NCBI RefSeq assembly: GCF_017591425.1
Contig: NW_024464918.1
Span: 10,166,001-10,230,000 of the forward strand
DNA from: Ochotona curzoniae
Taxonomy: Eukaryota > Chordata > Mammalia > Lagomorpha > Ochotonidae
DNA length: 64,000 bases
Direction of reading: 5' to 3'
Shown here: one piece after another, positions 1 through 11,530 of the stretch
Layout of the letters: every line of letters begins with the position of its first letter
Position numbering within the stretch: position 1 is the first letter of the stretch
Made by a program: the position numbers and the translations under genes
The notes under the pieces: generated by a model
The model's input: only the letters and a program-made list of their open reading frames with translations
What the model was told of the DNA's origin: nothing
Database searches by the model: none

Positions 1-286
1 AGTGTGTTCATATTCTAGGGCTATTCCTATACCCTATTGCCAGGTAAGATATCACCATGAGTGACAAGCATTTTAAATTCAACACAGAACACATAATGTT
101 AGTACCCTGACATGACTGCACTACTTGGCCACTTGTCTGTTTATCTACATATTGAAATGTGTTAAAATATTAAGAATGTGTATAGCAACATATCATTATA
201 AAATACTTTACCAATTATATCTTACCTATACTGGATTAATTATTACATGTATTTTCATCTCAGGAGTTATGATCAAATAAATATAC
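1..286. other. unique AT-rich sequence
   Basis: No open frame, repeat or RNA signature recognised. It ends at a GT microsatellite. Confidence 0.6.
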
Positions 287-306
287 GTGTGTGTGTGTGT
301 GTGTGT
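287..306. repeat. (GT)10 microsatellite
   Basis: Ten uninterrupted GT units, preceded by a short ATATAC run. Confidence 0.95.
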
Positions 307-342
307 TTTATCTGTATGTAAGACAAACTATTTTAAAAATTT

Positions 343-480
343 GGCACAATTGATATAGTGGCAACATTTCACCTCAGAGTATATGACCTGAGTTGTGGAT
401 CCACTTCCAAAATATTTTCCTGCTAAAATTGCACCACGGCAAGGCAGCAGATGAAGGCTCAGGTACTTGGGCTCCACTTT
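343..480 (+). mobile_element. old CSINE, 5' part (interrupted)
   Basis: The stretch GGCAAGGCAGCAGATGAAGG followed by CTCAGGTACTTGGGCTCC is the middle of an old CSINE subfamily. The copy stops abruptly near 480 and its 3' half resumes at 809, after an opposite-strand CSINE. The head is too diverged for a clear A or B box. Boundaries are approximate. Confidence 0.7.
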
Positions 481-808
481 TCTTTTTGAAGATTTATTTA
501 TTTATTTGAAAGGCAGAGTTTAACAAAAGATAGAGGGAGTGAGAAAGAGATTTTCCATCTATTGGTTCACTCCTCAAATGCCCACAACAGCTGGAAATGG
601 TCCAATCCAAAGCCAGCAGCCAAGAAGCTTCTTCCAGGTCTCCAAGATGAGTTCAGAGGACCAAACACTTCTGTCACCTTCTGCTGCCTTCCCATGCGTA
701 TTTTCAGGGAGCTGTATTGGAAGCAGAGCAGCCAGAACACAAGCTGACACCCTTACAGAATGCCAGTATCTGAGGCAGTAGCTTTACACCCTATGCCACA
801 ATGCCAGT
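481..808 (-). mobile_element. CSINE, full length, nested
   Basis: Antisense CSINE: the tail complement AAGATTTATTTATTTATTTG is at the left end, the GCCAGGTCTCC-like core lies in the middle and a degenerate tRNA-like head is near 800. It sits inside an older plus-strand CSINE. The sequence CTCAGGTACTTGGGCTCCAC at 458-477 recurs diverged at 809-830 and is read as the target-site duplication. Open frames of 61-80 codons across it are read-throughs. Confidence 0.85.
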
Positions 809-946
809 CTCAAGTACTTGGATTTCCAACACCTGTGTGGGAGATCCAGCCTGGACACTGCGGTCATTTAGAGCAGTGATTTGGTAGGTTGAAGACCTCT
901 ACCTGCAATTCTCTCCCTACCTTTCAACTAAAATTATTTTTTAAAG
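809..946 (+). mobile_element. old CSINE, 3' part (interrupted)
   Basis: Continuation of the element begun at 343. It has the CTGTGTGGGAGATCCAGCCTGG core and a pyrimidine-rich 3' section, and ends in AAATTATTTTTTAAAG. Confidence 0.7.
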
Positions 947-2345
947 AATGCGATTCTCAAGTGGGCCTGGATATAACATCATTAGGAGATATTTGGAGTT
1001 AAAGCAAAAACAAGAATAACTTAGTCCAACTCAAAAGTCTAGTTTGTGTAACTTCCTTCCATACGCATATATTCTGCTGTACACTGAATATATATGGTTT
1101 TATAAAAATATACTCAGTCAAGGAATTTAAAAATGGAACGTTTTTCATCATGGTATATTGTTCTCAAATGTTTTCACTAAGTATTTAGGTAAAAGCCAAT
1201 GTGATCTAAATTCTGGTCTGTAAGCAAGCTGACTGAAATATTATGGCAGACCACACTTAGAAATGCTATAGTTATTTTGATTCTTTCAAATAAGTTGTTA
1301 AAGCTTTGGATTATATCTCACACATAATGTCTTACTACACTACGATATCACTAGAACTCAGCCCATTAAACTAGGTCACTTGCAAAACCATTGTTAAGTA
1401 TAGCATATATCACATACATTGTATGGGATTATGAGAGAAGCATAATATTTATACCATCACAATCTAGGAAGAGAGACAGAGCATGTGAAATTGATGCAAG
1501 AAGGAGCTCCTCAAAATTTTCCCAGATTATTTATCTGGTCAGCTAAGGTCAGGGCAAAAACAAAGTCAACCATTACATCAAAGAATCTAGGTCCAGAGTA
1601 AGTAAGATAATTATTCCCAACTATTCCAAATCTGAAAATCTATTTTGATTCTCTACGTGAGAGTAAAGTACCAGGTTTGTTAGCATGGTCTGTGGACCTC
1701 AGAAAGTCTAAGGCTTTTGTATGCACATGTTCACACATTTATGTGTCACTGTTTACATATGTATGTGTACACATAAACATGCATACATATAAGCATGTTT
1801 CTGTTCACTGCGTTTCATGCAAACCAGATGTTGCCTCCCAAGTAAGTGCAACAGAAGTAGCAACACTCTTCCTGTTCATTCAGGAATATTCTCATTCTGT
1901 GGAATGGTAAGCTACACGTTCAGGAAATTGCCTTTAAAACCTTCTTTATTTTTTATTTAAAAGGGTCTTGAGGCAAACACACTGAAATATTACTTCAACT
2001 TTTTTTTTAAATGAAGCAAATGTTTCTTAGAAATAAATCATTCTTCTCAAATATTCCACGCTTGTGCCACAAAATGAAAGTTTATTTTCCCCCTAGCTTC
2101 ACATGCTGAAACTTTGATGTGATGCTTCCTGGAGTTTGAGCAACGAAGTGGTAGGAAATAAGAGTGGACTCATCCCCCATTCTGTGTACAGTTAAAATCT
2201 TCCTACATACAACAAGTAATATGGGCTTATTAAGTGTTAGCCAAATTCCTGAGTGTTTTAAGAGACAGAGTCCACTGTTCGTCCTTTATCACAATTCTGG
2301 CACAAACCACCATTTTACTTTCATTGTATGGAATACGATGTTAAG

Positions 2346-2346
<1 letters not shown>
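947..2346. other. unique AT-rich sequence
   Basis: No exon-like frame. At about 1718-1797 there is a degenerate alternating CA/TG/TA tract (CACATG, ATGTGT, ACATAT, GCATAC) that is purine-pyrimidine alternating but has no fixed unit. The left part of a 177-codon frame lies at the right edge and is explained by the following CA repeat. Confidence 0.6.

Positions 2347-2392
<46 letters not shown>
2347..2392. repeat. (CA)23 microsatellite
   Basis: Forty-six uninterrupted bases of CA, the longest perfect dinucleotide tract in the window. It lets a plus-strand frame read through as a run of Thr-His, so the 177-codon frame at 2164-2697 is not evidence of a gene. Confidence 0.97.
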
Positions 2393-2395
<3 letters not shown>

Positions 2396-2663
2396 AAAAA
2401 ACACAGCTATACAACTACTTCTTTTACATTAAAGAGGTACAACTCTTCCCCTCTAAAGTGTCTCTGAAGAACCAAAACACAGTCCACGAACAACCTAGAA
2501 TGACTCCCTATTCCCACAGTGCTCTTTCTAGTTTTCCTTCTGATAGGTATCCTGCCTTTCTCTGTCATCTTCCTTTACTGCTTTCTCATTCCAGATCCCT
2601 TCATTTTCCAAGGCCATTTTGCTCCTTGATAGTGTTGGGGTGTTTTCACTATCAAGAGATGTT

Positions 2664-2984
2664 GAGCAGGCACAGTAGCCTCGCGGCTAAGGCTTGACCT
2701 TGCATGCACCAGGATCCCATAGGGCACAAATTCATGTCCAGGATGTCCTGCTTCCCTTCCAGCTCCCTGCTTGTGGCCTGGGAAAGCAGTGGACATCCCA
2801 AAGCCTTGGGACCCTGTTCTCGTGTGGGAGACCCGGAAGAAACTCCTTGCTCCTGATCAGCTCAGCTCAGGGGTTTGTGGCCATTTAGGGAGTGAATCAG
2901 CAACTGGAGGAACTTCTCTGTCTCTCCTCCTCTCTGTATATCTAACTTTCCAATAAAAGTAATTAAATCATTAAAAAAAAAAAG
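2664..2984 (+). mobile_element. CSINE, full length
   Basis: Head GGCACAGTAGCCTCGCGGCT (A-box region), then CCAGGATCCCATAGGG, CTCCCTGCTTGTGGCCTGGG and an A-rich tail at 2970-2982. Flanks AAGAGATGTT (from 2653) and AAAAGATGTC (from 2979) form an imperfect duplication. Moderately diverged from the young copies. Confidence 0.93.
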
Positions 2985-3143
2985 ATGTCAAATTCATGGA
3001 TACACATGTGTTTAACCTGACTGGACATTACACAATATATATGTGCAATGAAACATTATACGTACCTCACAAATATGTATAATTTTGCGTATACGTATAA
3101 TGATAGTAATAATGAAATTATTTTAAATAAAGAACATCATCAT

Positions 3144-3440
3144 GGGCCCGGCGCGATGGTGCAGTAATTAAGGTCCTCGCCTTGCACGCCCAGGATCCCA
3201 TATGGGTGCCGGTTCTATCCCGGCAGCCCTGCTTCCCTTCCAGCTCCCTGCCTGTGGCCCGGGAAAACAGTCAAGGATGGCCCAAAGCTTTGGGACCCTG
3301 CACCCGCGCAGGAGACCCGGAAGAGGCTCCTGGCTTCGGATCAGCATAGCATCGGCGGTTGTGCTCACTTGGGGAGTGAATCATTGGACGGAAGATCTTC
3401 CTCTCTGTCTCTCCTCTCTGTATAAATCTTTTAAATAAAT
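3144..3440 (+). mobile_element. CSINE, young, full length
   Basis: The head GGGCCCGGCGCGATGGTGCA is nearly intact and many CpGs are retained. The B-box region reads GGTTCTATCCC. The 3' end is TAAATCTTTTAAATAAATAA. AACATCATCAT on the left and AACATCAAAAT on the right suggest an imperfect target-site duplication. Frames of 66 and 78 codons here are CSINE read-throughs. Confidence 0.96.
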
Positions 3441-5939
3441 AAGTAACATCAAAATCTGCCTTTAGAAAACCAGCGACTTTTAAATCTTACCTCTGAGAAA
3501 GCTCTTCTACTTGAATCCCCCAACAGGACTGCTTTTTGTGTGTCATACACACTTGGTATGCTGTCACTTATTTATCTCCATTTTTCATGTTCACTTGGTT
3601 TATTGTTCAAATAAAGTCTTAGCTTTCATCAACACAAATCTTATAAACCAGTATAATATTGGGTATTGAGTATTCATTTACAACGTAATCATGGATTAAC
3701 TTCCAAGTTTCTTAAATTATACTTCTACAAAAAGCATAATTGCGTGAAAAATAATTAAAACACACACACACAAGCATGCAATTTTCTTCACATCTGGTTA
3801 ACAAAATGGATTCTTTTAGAGAATTAATTTTTGCAACATGAAGAATCAAGTCATTTACCCAGATAATTCAGTCACTAATACTGAGTGCAAAATACACTTT
3901 AAGGCAAGTACATTTCCAATTCATGATGTACAATGACTAAGAGAAATATAATTTAATTTCATCTATGAAAATCACATGTTTACTGCTGAGATTATTCAAC
4001 TGAACTCAATAAGGATTTATAACTTTTTTCCTGTTCATAGCCAAGCATTGCGGATTCACCACTATCTGCCAGTATGGTTGACTTCTGACTAAGATATCTC
4101 ATATGATTTGGATAATCTTTTCAGCAATCATTTTTCTCTTGCTTTAAGATTTGTATAGTGATAAAAATCTTAACTTTCCCTCTAGTGTCCAGGTTTACGT
4201 CCTTAATTGTTCAAGACTTTCCCAGAAGCAAGCCACATCCAGGTAACTGTTTTTGCTATCATACACTTAAAAATTTACCTTATTACAATTTAAATGATTC
4301 CTCATTTAAATTTTAAATTTTAAAACTTCTCATTAGTTTGTGGTATCAAGGGGTAATTGAAGAAAACCTGCTATACCAGCAAACTTAGCAAACTTACCAT
4401 TCTGAAACATAATGGTTAAGAATCAAACAATGTGGTTCTTCTAGAACTCAAATGAAATCAATGCATAATATAATGTGTGTAAATATAAGGCAAGAAAAAA
4501 TGACTAATTTGAGGAGTTGCCAATCATCAAAGAACGAGATATTCTTGCTCCTTGAAGTTGAAGCTATGATTGAGTTTGCAAACTGTCAGATTTTGAAGAC
4601 TGACAGAGGAATCTTAACAGTATACTATCAAAAGCTCTCTCTAGTTTTCCTCTGCCAACTACCACAAAACTTCATTTGAAAAGTTTTATTTCTAATAGCT
4701 ACTGCATGTTTATGCATGGAGGCTAGACATTTTGATACTTTAAGTATCAATAAATGACTGCCAATTGTCTCATACTACATGGAGTTTGAGATCTACAAAT
4801 AGAAGGGAAAAAAATCAGCTTGATTGCTTTGTTTTTAATGGGATTGTAGAAGGAAATACATAGCAGTCAAATGTTCTTATCAGAGCATTTAAAGAGAGCC
4901 TAGTTTTCTAGAATGCCTTATTTATAATGTCTCAGTTTATTATAAAAGATTTAGTAGGTAGAATTATTTTTCATAAAAACCTGAGGTTATGAGGGATTTT
5001 AATTTGGCAATGTCTAACAACAAGAACAAAATGCTTACATGTGGAGAAATTTCATATCATATGACTCTGCCTTCAAAATCTATGTCTTTTTTTATGATGC
5101 TATAGTTATATATTTTCCAAATAATCAAGCAAGTTGGGGTCAGGTGCCGGTAAGGTTTATCTGCATTTGAAAAATCTGAAGACAAATTGCAAACCTCTCC
5201 TTCAACTGTAAAACCTCATCTCATTACAATCTCTTTCAGTCTAGGTCATTTGTCTTGTTCACTAACCAAGGACTGCACTGAAACATGTCTTAGAGGTTGC
5301 ACTTGAAAAGCAGTTTCAAGACGTAAACTCTAACCACCTCTTGGCAGCTCAAGTATTATATGAGACGTTTCTCATGTTTTTCAAAGAGGAAGTGTTCTCT
5401 TTATTGCAAACTGGCCTGAAGATTTTGAGTGGCTTTAAGTTTGTTTATTAGACATAAACAAAATGCTTTCTGTAACCAAAATGATCATAGCCAAAATAGT
5501 AAATCTGCAAACGTTTCCTGCCAGTACTAATGTTTGTTTGCTTTATTTTTTCAAAAACATTTCAGTCATCAGCAACCACTAAGTTTTTTTTTAATGCACG
5601 CACATAATAACAGTACATCCATATTTTTACCTTAAAACACTTGTTTATACAGGAAAGGTTAAACACCCTCAAATATAAACTGACACAGCAAAAACAATTC
5701 TGTCCCTGGAGTCTGGTGCTATTTCACCTCCACAAGCCATATCTGACCCACAGAAAATTGGATAAAACATCCAAATACAAGCACACGTCAGTCTTCCAGA
5801 GGTTAGGCATTATGGTGAGAAGATGTTTGGGTCATTAAAATTCCAGGACATACTTGCGGGTGCCATCAGGTAAAGAATACCCATTTTAAGATTTCATTTG
5901 CTCTATATCAGGCACCCATTATGCACAAAGTATTACACC
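3441..5939. other. unique AT-rich sequence
   Basis: 2.5 kb with no recognised repeat apart from a short AC run near 3758-3773 and an inverted repeat (TTGATACT 4732-4739, AGTATCAA 4743-4750, 3-base loop). The longest frame is 75 codons. Nothing exon-like was seen. Confidence 0.6.
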
Positions 5940-6151
5940 TGGGTCAGCCAGCTTTTCTAGAAAGGACCAGAAAGTACTCTGGTTTGAGAGCTATATGATC
6001 CTTTTCACAGCTACTCATTTGGAGTTGTTGCAACACAGACGTAGTCAAAGCAATACCTAAATGTCTGGCATGACTGTGATGCAATCAAACATTCTTGACA
6101 ACAGGTACCAACCCAATTTTGCACAGCAAGCTATAGTTTTGCTGACCCCCC
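5940..6151 (+). mobile_element. hAT-Charlie type MITE (fossil)
   Basis: Starts with GGGTCAGCCAGCTTTTCTAG and ends with CTATAGTTTTGCTGACCCCC, an imperfect terminal inverted repeat. Between them, AAAGGACCAGAAAGTACTCT, CACAGCTACTCATTTGGAG and GTCTGGCATGACTGTGATGC follow in the order of the mammal-wide non-autonomous hAT family that starts CAGGGGTCAGCAAAC. There is no transposase. The exact family name was not determined, and an 8-bp target duplication is no longer visible. Confidence 0.85.
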
Positions 6152-6770
6152 GTAAATAGAACACCAGAGGATAACAGCAATTCTGCTTGGCATTAAAAAC
6201 AAAAGTTTTTTGCCTATTAACCAACCAAGTATCTGGGCAGAAAGTAACTCAAGAGAAAAGCCATGTTATTCATAAAGCAACCCAGGAGATATAATGTAGA
6301 AGACAGAGCTTGCGAATGAAACTGACATCTAACTGGAATCACAGAACCTTAAAGGACAGTATTAACTAAGAAGCTAAAATAAAACTCAAGCCACATGGTC
6401 GCTCTTTAAGTAATACATAGAAGGGTTTAGATGTGACACTTTATATTAATGCTGTATTTGCTGAAACACTCTGAGTAGGAAGAATGAGGTGCTAACAACA
6501 AACTCACTTCTCACCTCCACAGTGAAGTTTTGTCACTCTCTGCATATCATTAATGTATCACAATACAAATGTGTGACTTTTGAAACAGAACAATTTTTTA
6601 GAACTCTTTTTAAAGTATAAGCCTTTATATAATTAAATATGAACATTTTGATAGTTGGAAACACAGATACAACAGTTTTCTCAAACTCATGAAATCATTT
6701 TTTCCACATGCTGATTGATGTCTGTGGCTACGAGACATGGCAGAATGGTAAATAAGTATCAAGCAAGTCT
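6152..6770. other. unique sequence
   Basis: AT-rich with no recognised element or exon-like frame. Confidence 0.55.
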
Positions 6771-7099
6771 TCTTTTTTAAGACTCATTTATGTGAAAGGT
6801 AGAGTTACAGAGAGAGGGAGCGAGCGAGAACGAGAGCAATCAATCTTCCCTCTGCTGGTTTGTTCATCAAATGGCTCTAAAAGCAGGGACTGGGCCAGGT
6901 CTAAGCTTGGAGCCAGGAGCCTCATCTAGGTCTCCCATGTGGGTACTACTGCCCAGTCTTGGACCATTTTTTGCTTTTTTATCCAGACTTAGCAAGGAGC
7001 TGAAATGGAAGCAGAGCAGGTGTGACTCAAACTAGTGTCCCTAAGGGTTCCTGGGATTGAGGGTGATGGTTTCACCTGGCACACCACAATACTGCCCGG
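6771..7099 (-). mobile_element. old CSINE, full length
   Basis: Antisense copy: tail side TTTAAGACTCATTTATGTGA, core GGAGCCAGGAGCCTCATCTAG and GGTCTCCCATGTGGGTAC, head side ACCTGGCACACCACAATACTG. It differs from the young subfamily by many substitutions and by a GAGCGAGCGAGAACGAGAGC stretch. Confidence 0.85.
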
Positions 7100-8096
7100 A
7101 GGTGAATTATTTTGAGGGGTCAAAATGGCCGTAGAGGAGATTCAACTGGCATTGATGCGAGCAGATTGTGACTTTAATAAATCTCTGTGAAGTACTGTCC
7201 CCCAAACGCAAGTACTCCCTGCTACTCATAGCTTCACTTTCTGATTTCAGTCCTACACTCAAACATGACCCACTGAAGCTGCACAGAAATGTTCAGAAAT
7301 CAGCCACCCAGATGTCTGAAATCCCATACCCTTCAGAATAACATGAGGAAATCAGCCTCTTATCTGAATCACTCAGCACATGGTGTCCTTGCCTGTCCGT
7401 TAGCAAAAGGAATTCACTGCAGTAAGGGAGTGCTACGGGCACCCCATCATGTTCCATTCGGTGAGCTTAAGAAGTCATTTCTCTTTCCAGATGAAATCTT
7501 GTTTTCTACTACTGTTTTGTTAATGCTTAATGATTTGTTAATGGGAATTGCAGAACTAGAGAAAAAAAATCCAGGTTTGCAGCAGAATGAAACTACCAAT
7601 CACTTGCAAGTATCTCTCCTAAGATCATCTGAGGATCACCTGAGAATCATAAAAATCCAAAAAAAAAGATCACAAGCACCACTGAACAAGCACAGATTTG
7701 TGTATCCTGATGAACTTGCACCGTGCAGTTCCAATTTCAACATACAAGAATTGCTACCCTTCATTCATGAGGGAACCTGGGAATGAAGCAAAAGCTGTAT
7801 CGATCCTTATTCTGCACTTTTCAACTAAGGGCCACAACTTTCTACCACCCTGATGAAAGTGATGGTTTTGTATGCATTGCAAAAGAGGACCCTTGTTTTG
7901 AAAGATGACCCATGTTTTGAAAGCTTTATACCAACAGCTCCAAGTAATTTAGCAAGTTGTTTGTTGACAATGATTGAATGTCACTGTCACAGTATCAACG
8001 ATGTTCACCCTACCACCTCATCACTTGGCATTGTCTCATCTCACATGATGATGATCACATGATCAGAAGAAGGTTGCATACACTATATTGCAAAAT
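7100..8096. other. unique sequence with a 165-codon frame
   Basis: A plus-strand ATG frame at 7289-7786 is the longest frame not caused by a repeat. I recognise no domain in it; it has no convincing splice context and is followed by ordinary AT-rich DNA. A direct repeat of 17 bases with one mismatch (GACCCTTGTTTTGAAAG at 7888 and 7907) lies downstream. Most likely non-coding. Confidence 0.5.
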
Positions 8097-8365
8097 CTTG
8101 GGGGGGCAGTGCAAGAGTTCAACAGGGCAATCCTCTGCCTGCCATTGCTAGTATCCCATACAGGTATCAGTACACATTACAATAGCTCCACTTCTGACCC
8201 AGTTCCATGCTTATGGCCTGGGAAAGCAGTAGAGGATGGTTCAAGTACTTGGGCACCTGCAATCATGTGGGAGACATGCAAGAAGATCCTACTTGAAGCC
8301 ATTTGGAGAGTGAACCAACAGATGGAGGAATCCTGCCTTTCTCTCTGTAAATCGGCCTTTCAAAT
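8097..8365 (+). mobile_element. CSINE, diverged
   Basis: GGGGGGGCAGTGCAAGAGTT is the degenerate head, followed by GTATCCCATACAGGTATCAG, TTATGGCCTGGGAAAGCAGT and the CTCTCTGTAAATCGGCC 3' motif. Instead of the usual AATAAATCTTT tail the copy runs straight into a GATA tract. Confidence 0.88.

Positions 8366-8409
<44 letters not shown>
8366..8409. repeat. (GATA)11 microsatellite at a CSINE tail
   Basis: Perfect AGAT/GATA units directly at the 3' end of the preceding CSINE, followed by a short TA-rich stretch. Confidence 0.95.
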
Positions 8410-8949
8410 AATTATATATATTCTAATTACATATATGTATATAAATGTGGGAAAGAGCTAGAGGCTACATTCATAATGTCTTAGCTTATTGGTATCATTG
8501 TTCTGCTTTGCTACTAGTTTGCTATTAATTTCTTTATGTTCCTAATTTGTAAAGTATACTTTGTCACAGGAATGCATGTACTTTGGAGTTGAATAGCTGG
8601 TAAAGTCTAAAACAAATACCAGTTCTAAAACTAAGCCTTGCCTCACCCAAGCTTTCAGTATTTGGTGAATCCAGACATAGTTATTACAAATGCAATGTGC
8701 TCTAACAACAGCGGAAGTCTGGTCCTAATTTTCTAACACAGCAACTATCAGAAATTATTACTGATGCATTAGAACCTGCAATGTGTGGATATAAGAGAGT
8801 ACTGACATCCTGCCACTGTACATAGTCTACTCGTTATGTTAGGACATGCAGAAATGCTGGGATTATAACACATGTCCTGGGAGGCAGCAGTGATAGTTTT
8901 GTCATTTCTTCCCCCTGTTACTTCAATTGGAAAGTCCGACTGAGTTTAC
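8410..8949. other. unique sequence
   Basis: No gene or clear repeat. A GGGAGGCAGCAGTGATAG motif near 8880 resembles old CSINE but is too short to call. Confidence 0.5.
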
Positions 8950-9169
8950 AATTCCACCCATGGCCTGGGTCACCCCATAGGCAGAGGATGGCCCCAAATC
9001 ATGGGACCCTGCACCTGAGTGAAGACCCAGAAGAAGCTCTTGGATCCTAGCTTCAGATCAGCTCAGCTCCAGCTGTTGCAACCACTTAGGAATTAAGCCA
9101 GCGGATGGAAGATCCTTCTGTCTCTCTCTGTAAATCTGACATTCCAATAAAAATAAATCTTTAAGAAAG
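8950..9169 (+). mobile_element. CSINE, 5'-truncated
   Basis: Begins within the body (CCATGGCCTGGGTCACCCC, GCAGAGGATGGCCCCAAATC) and has the full 3' section ending CCAATAAAAATAAATCTTTA. The tRNA-like head is missing. Confidence 0.88.
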
Positions 9170-9385
9170 AGAAAATGTCTTGCCTACTTTATTATGTAAT
9201 TCACACCCTCCAAATACCAGAAACATCATCTGTCACAGACTTGGGAATGACATACCTGCATTAATCTCCAAAAACTTATATCCCAAAATGTAGTTCACTT
9301 TAGTCAGCAATCAGCAATAAGTTTTTCAAAATACTATCAGCTGGAAAAACAAATTCTAATGACTTTTCTATGCTTCAGTCTATTT

Positions 9386-9569
9386 TTAAAAGATTTATTT
9401 ATTTGTTGGAATGGCAGATCTACAGAGAGAAGGAGAAACAGAAAAAATATCACCCATCTGCTGGTTCACTCTCCAAGTGTTCCCAATGGCTGGAGCTGAG
9501 CTGATCTGAAGCCAGGAGGCAGGAGCTGCTTCCAGATCTCCTTCAATCATACAGAGTCCCAAGGCTTTT
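9386..9569 (-). mobile_element. CSINE fragment, 3' half
   Basis: Antisense tail TTAAAAGATTTATTTATTTG followed by CCCATCTGCTGGTTCACTC and GGAGCTGAGCTGATCTGAAG. Homology stops near CCCAAGGCTTTTTAAATTC, so the head side is absent. Confidence 0.88.
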
Positions 9570-9718
9570 TAAATTCTACATTCAACTAATAAAATCAGAG
9601 GCAAAGGAGACAAACATGTATTGTCATGCTTAATCTTTTGGACTTATGTATTAGTAAAGTGTCAGCAGTGTGAAACCATTTGGGATTGCCCTACATTTGG
9701 TTTCGGAGTGTCTTTTTC

Positions 9719-9995
9719 CAGCCTGGCTGCTCCACTCCTAACACAACTTCATGTTAATGTGTATCTTGGGAGGCAGTAGATCACAAATCAAGTATTTGAA
9801 TCCAACCTGCTCATGTAGGAAACTTGGATAGAATTTTGGGCTCCTAGTTCCAGGCTAGCTTGACCTCAGCTGGGTCAGGTATTTAATAAGTGACCCAATG
9901 GAACAGAAACATTTCTTTCTTTCTCTTTCTCTCTCCATTCTTTTGTCTGGCTCTCTCTCCACCTCTCTCTCGCTCTCTCTGCCTTTTAAATAAGA
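9719..9995 (+). mobile_element. old CSINE, pyrimidine-rich 3' end
   Basis: AGCCTGGCTGCTCCACTCC, CTTGGGAGGCAGTAGATCAC and GTAGGAAACTTGGATAGA follow the order of an old rabbit-like CSINE subfamily. The 3' end is an expanded TTTCTTTCTCTCTC tract (about 9908-9985) and then GCCTTTTAAATAAGATTTAA. Confidence 0.7.
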
Positions 9996-11004
9996 TTTAA
10001 ACTTTTGCAAAGGTAAATTTTATTTCTATTAAAATAAACATTAACTCGAATAACACCAGAAAATATGCATTTTCTCTCAAAGTGCTGTTTTTTTCTGCCG
10101 TGCAGTAATTTGGTTCTTCCCCCCCTGCTCTGTTGTTCTTTACCTTGAATCTCCAGTGGTCCTTACACTCTCAAATGTGTCACTCCTGCCTCAAATTTTC
10201 CATATTTTCATGTGGCTAAAATTAGGCCAGCCATGATACAACCTGTTAGTCATACCAACCTGAAGGATATTGTATCTGACATATATTGCAGCCCATAAGA
10301 CTACTGAGAATATCTCATGACAAATGAAAGCTCATTTTAATGGACTACAATTGGTTTCAGAAACTAGAGATTATGCAGTGCTATGAATTAGCTGTTAATA
10401 AAAGTGATTTTCTTTTTTTTCAAATTCTTCCTGCAACCCACTGAATGCTAGCAATATTTCTGGCACAAATATCAAAAGCAGTAATAACTTTTGTAGGGTT
10501 TTTATGACTTGCATATTACAGCACCTCAAAAACATTTCCTTTCCTCCTTTAAACATTTATATATTCAAGAATTGAAATAACTTGGCAATAACATGGTGGT
10601 TATTTATTAAGTATTTGGAAAATGCAGAAAATAATACATTCTTGCGTTTAGAATGACTGCTTGCTGAAAATGATTCAAGTGTGAATTATAGATCTCTGTG
10701 ATCAAAATATTTTGTAACATGATGCATCTGAATTTGTGTCATAGACTTCATCAACTATTCCCAATTAAAGAAATGTTGATAAAGGTAAAATTTTTCTTTT
10801 GTAAGAGAATTATTTACTTCTTAATTTCAATAAGTGATGGCAACTAATTTTATGATCAGTATTCATTTCCTTTAAAATAGAGACTAAATTTTTGTAACAG
10901 AGCAAAGACAGGATTTAGTAGGAGGCAACTTTTTCCCTGTTCTCAATTGCTGGGCTTCAAAAATGATTTGTCACTGAGCTCATATTGGCATTTAAAATCC
11001 AAAC
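9996..11004. other. unique AT-rich sequence
   Basis: No exon-like frame or recognised repeat. Confidence 0.55.
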
Positions 11005-11302
11005 CAGGGACTCACATTACTGGCACCACAAGGGATGCCTGCAACCTTGTTAGAAGGCTGGTACTATTCCTAGCAATTCCACGACAGAGCCAATTCCTTG
11101 CTGGTATTCTTAGGAAGCAAGGGATGATGATTCAAGTACTTGACAGAATCCCTGCCACAGACCTAGGAGACCTGGAAGGATGTCCTTGATCCTGATTTGG
11201 TCGTGATTTGGAGAGTGATTCAGCAGAAGGGGCAGCCCTCCATGGGTCTCCCTCTATGTGACTCTGCTTTTTTCAAATAAACAAATATGCAAATCTTATA
11301 AA
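11005..11302 (+). mobile_element. old CSINE
   Basis: Weak but collinear match: AGGAAGCAAGGGATGATGAT, TCAAGTACTTGACAGAATCC, CTAGGAGACCTGGAAGGATG, GGAGAGTGATTCAGCAGAAG and the tail TTTTTCAAATAAACAAAT. An 80-codon frame across it is a read-through. Confidence 0.65.
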
Positions 11303-11334
11303 AGAAAAGAAACAAAGTCAGAGATCACTGATAC

Positions 11335-11530
11335 CAAAAGAGGGGTGATGTGATTATAATATCGGGTGGGTGGGTCCAGCGGGAGGTCCTTAGGTCACCG
11401 TAGGTATGCCCTCAGAAGGTAAGTCTTGCATGAGATTACTGTGAAAGCCTAATTCTGGGCACAACCATTGTCTTAGTCTACTGAACAGACATGTGCTCCT
11501 CTGTGTGCAAGCACATGGCCACTTCCATCT
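11335..11530 (+). mobile_element. MaLR-type LTR fragment (MLT1-like)
   Basis: GATGTGATTATAATATCGGG, GGGAGGTCCTTAGGTCACC, TATGCCCTCAGAAGG and GTGAAAGCCTAATTCTGGGC follow the order of old ERVL-MaLR LTRs. It is a non-coding remnant of an old retrovirus-like element, diverged and without clear ends. Confidence 0.5.

Noticed and set aside
2164..2697. 177-codon frame, the longest in the window
   Set aside because: It passes through (CA)23 as a Thr-His run and has no protein-like sequence on either side.
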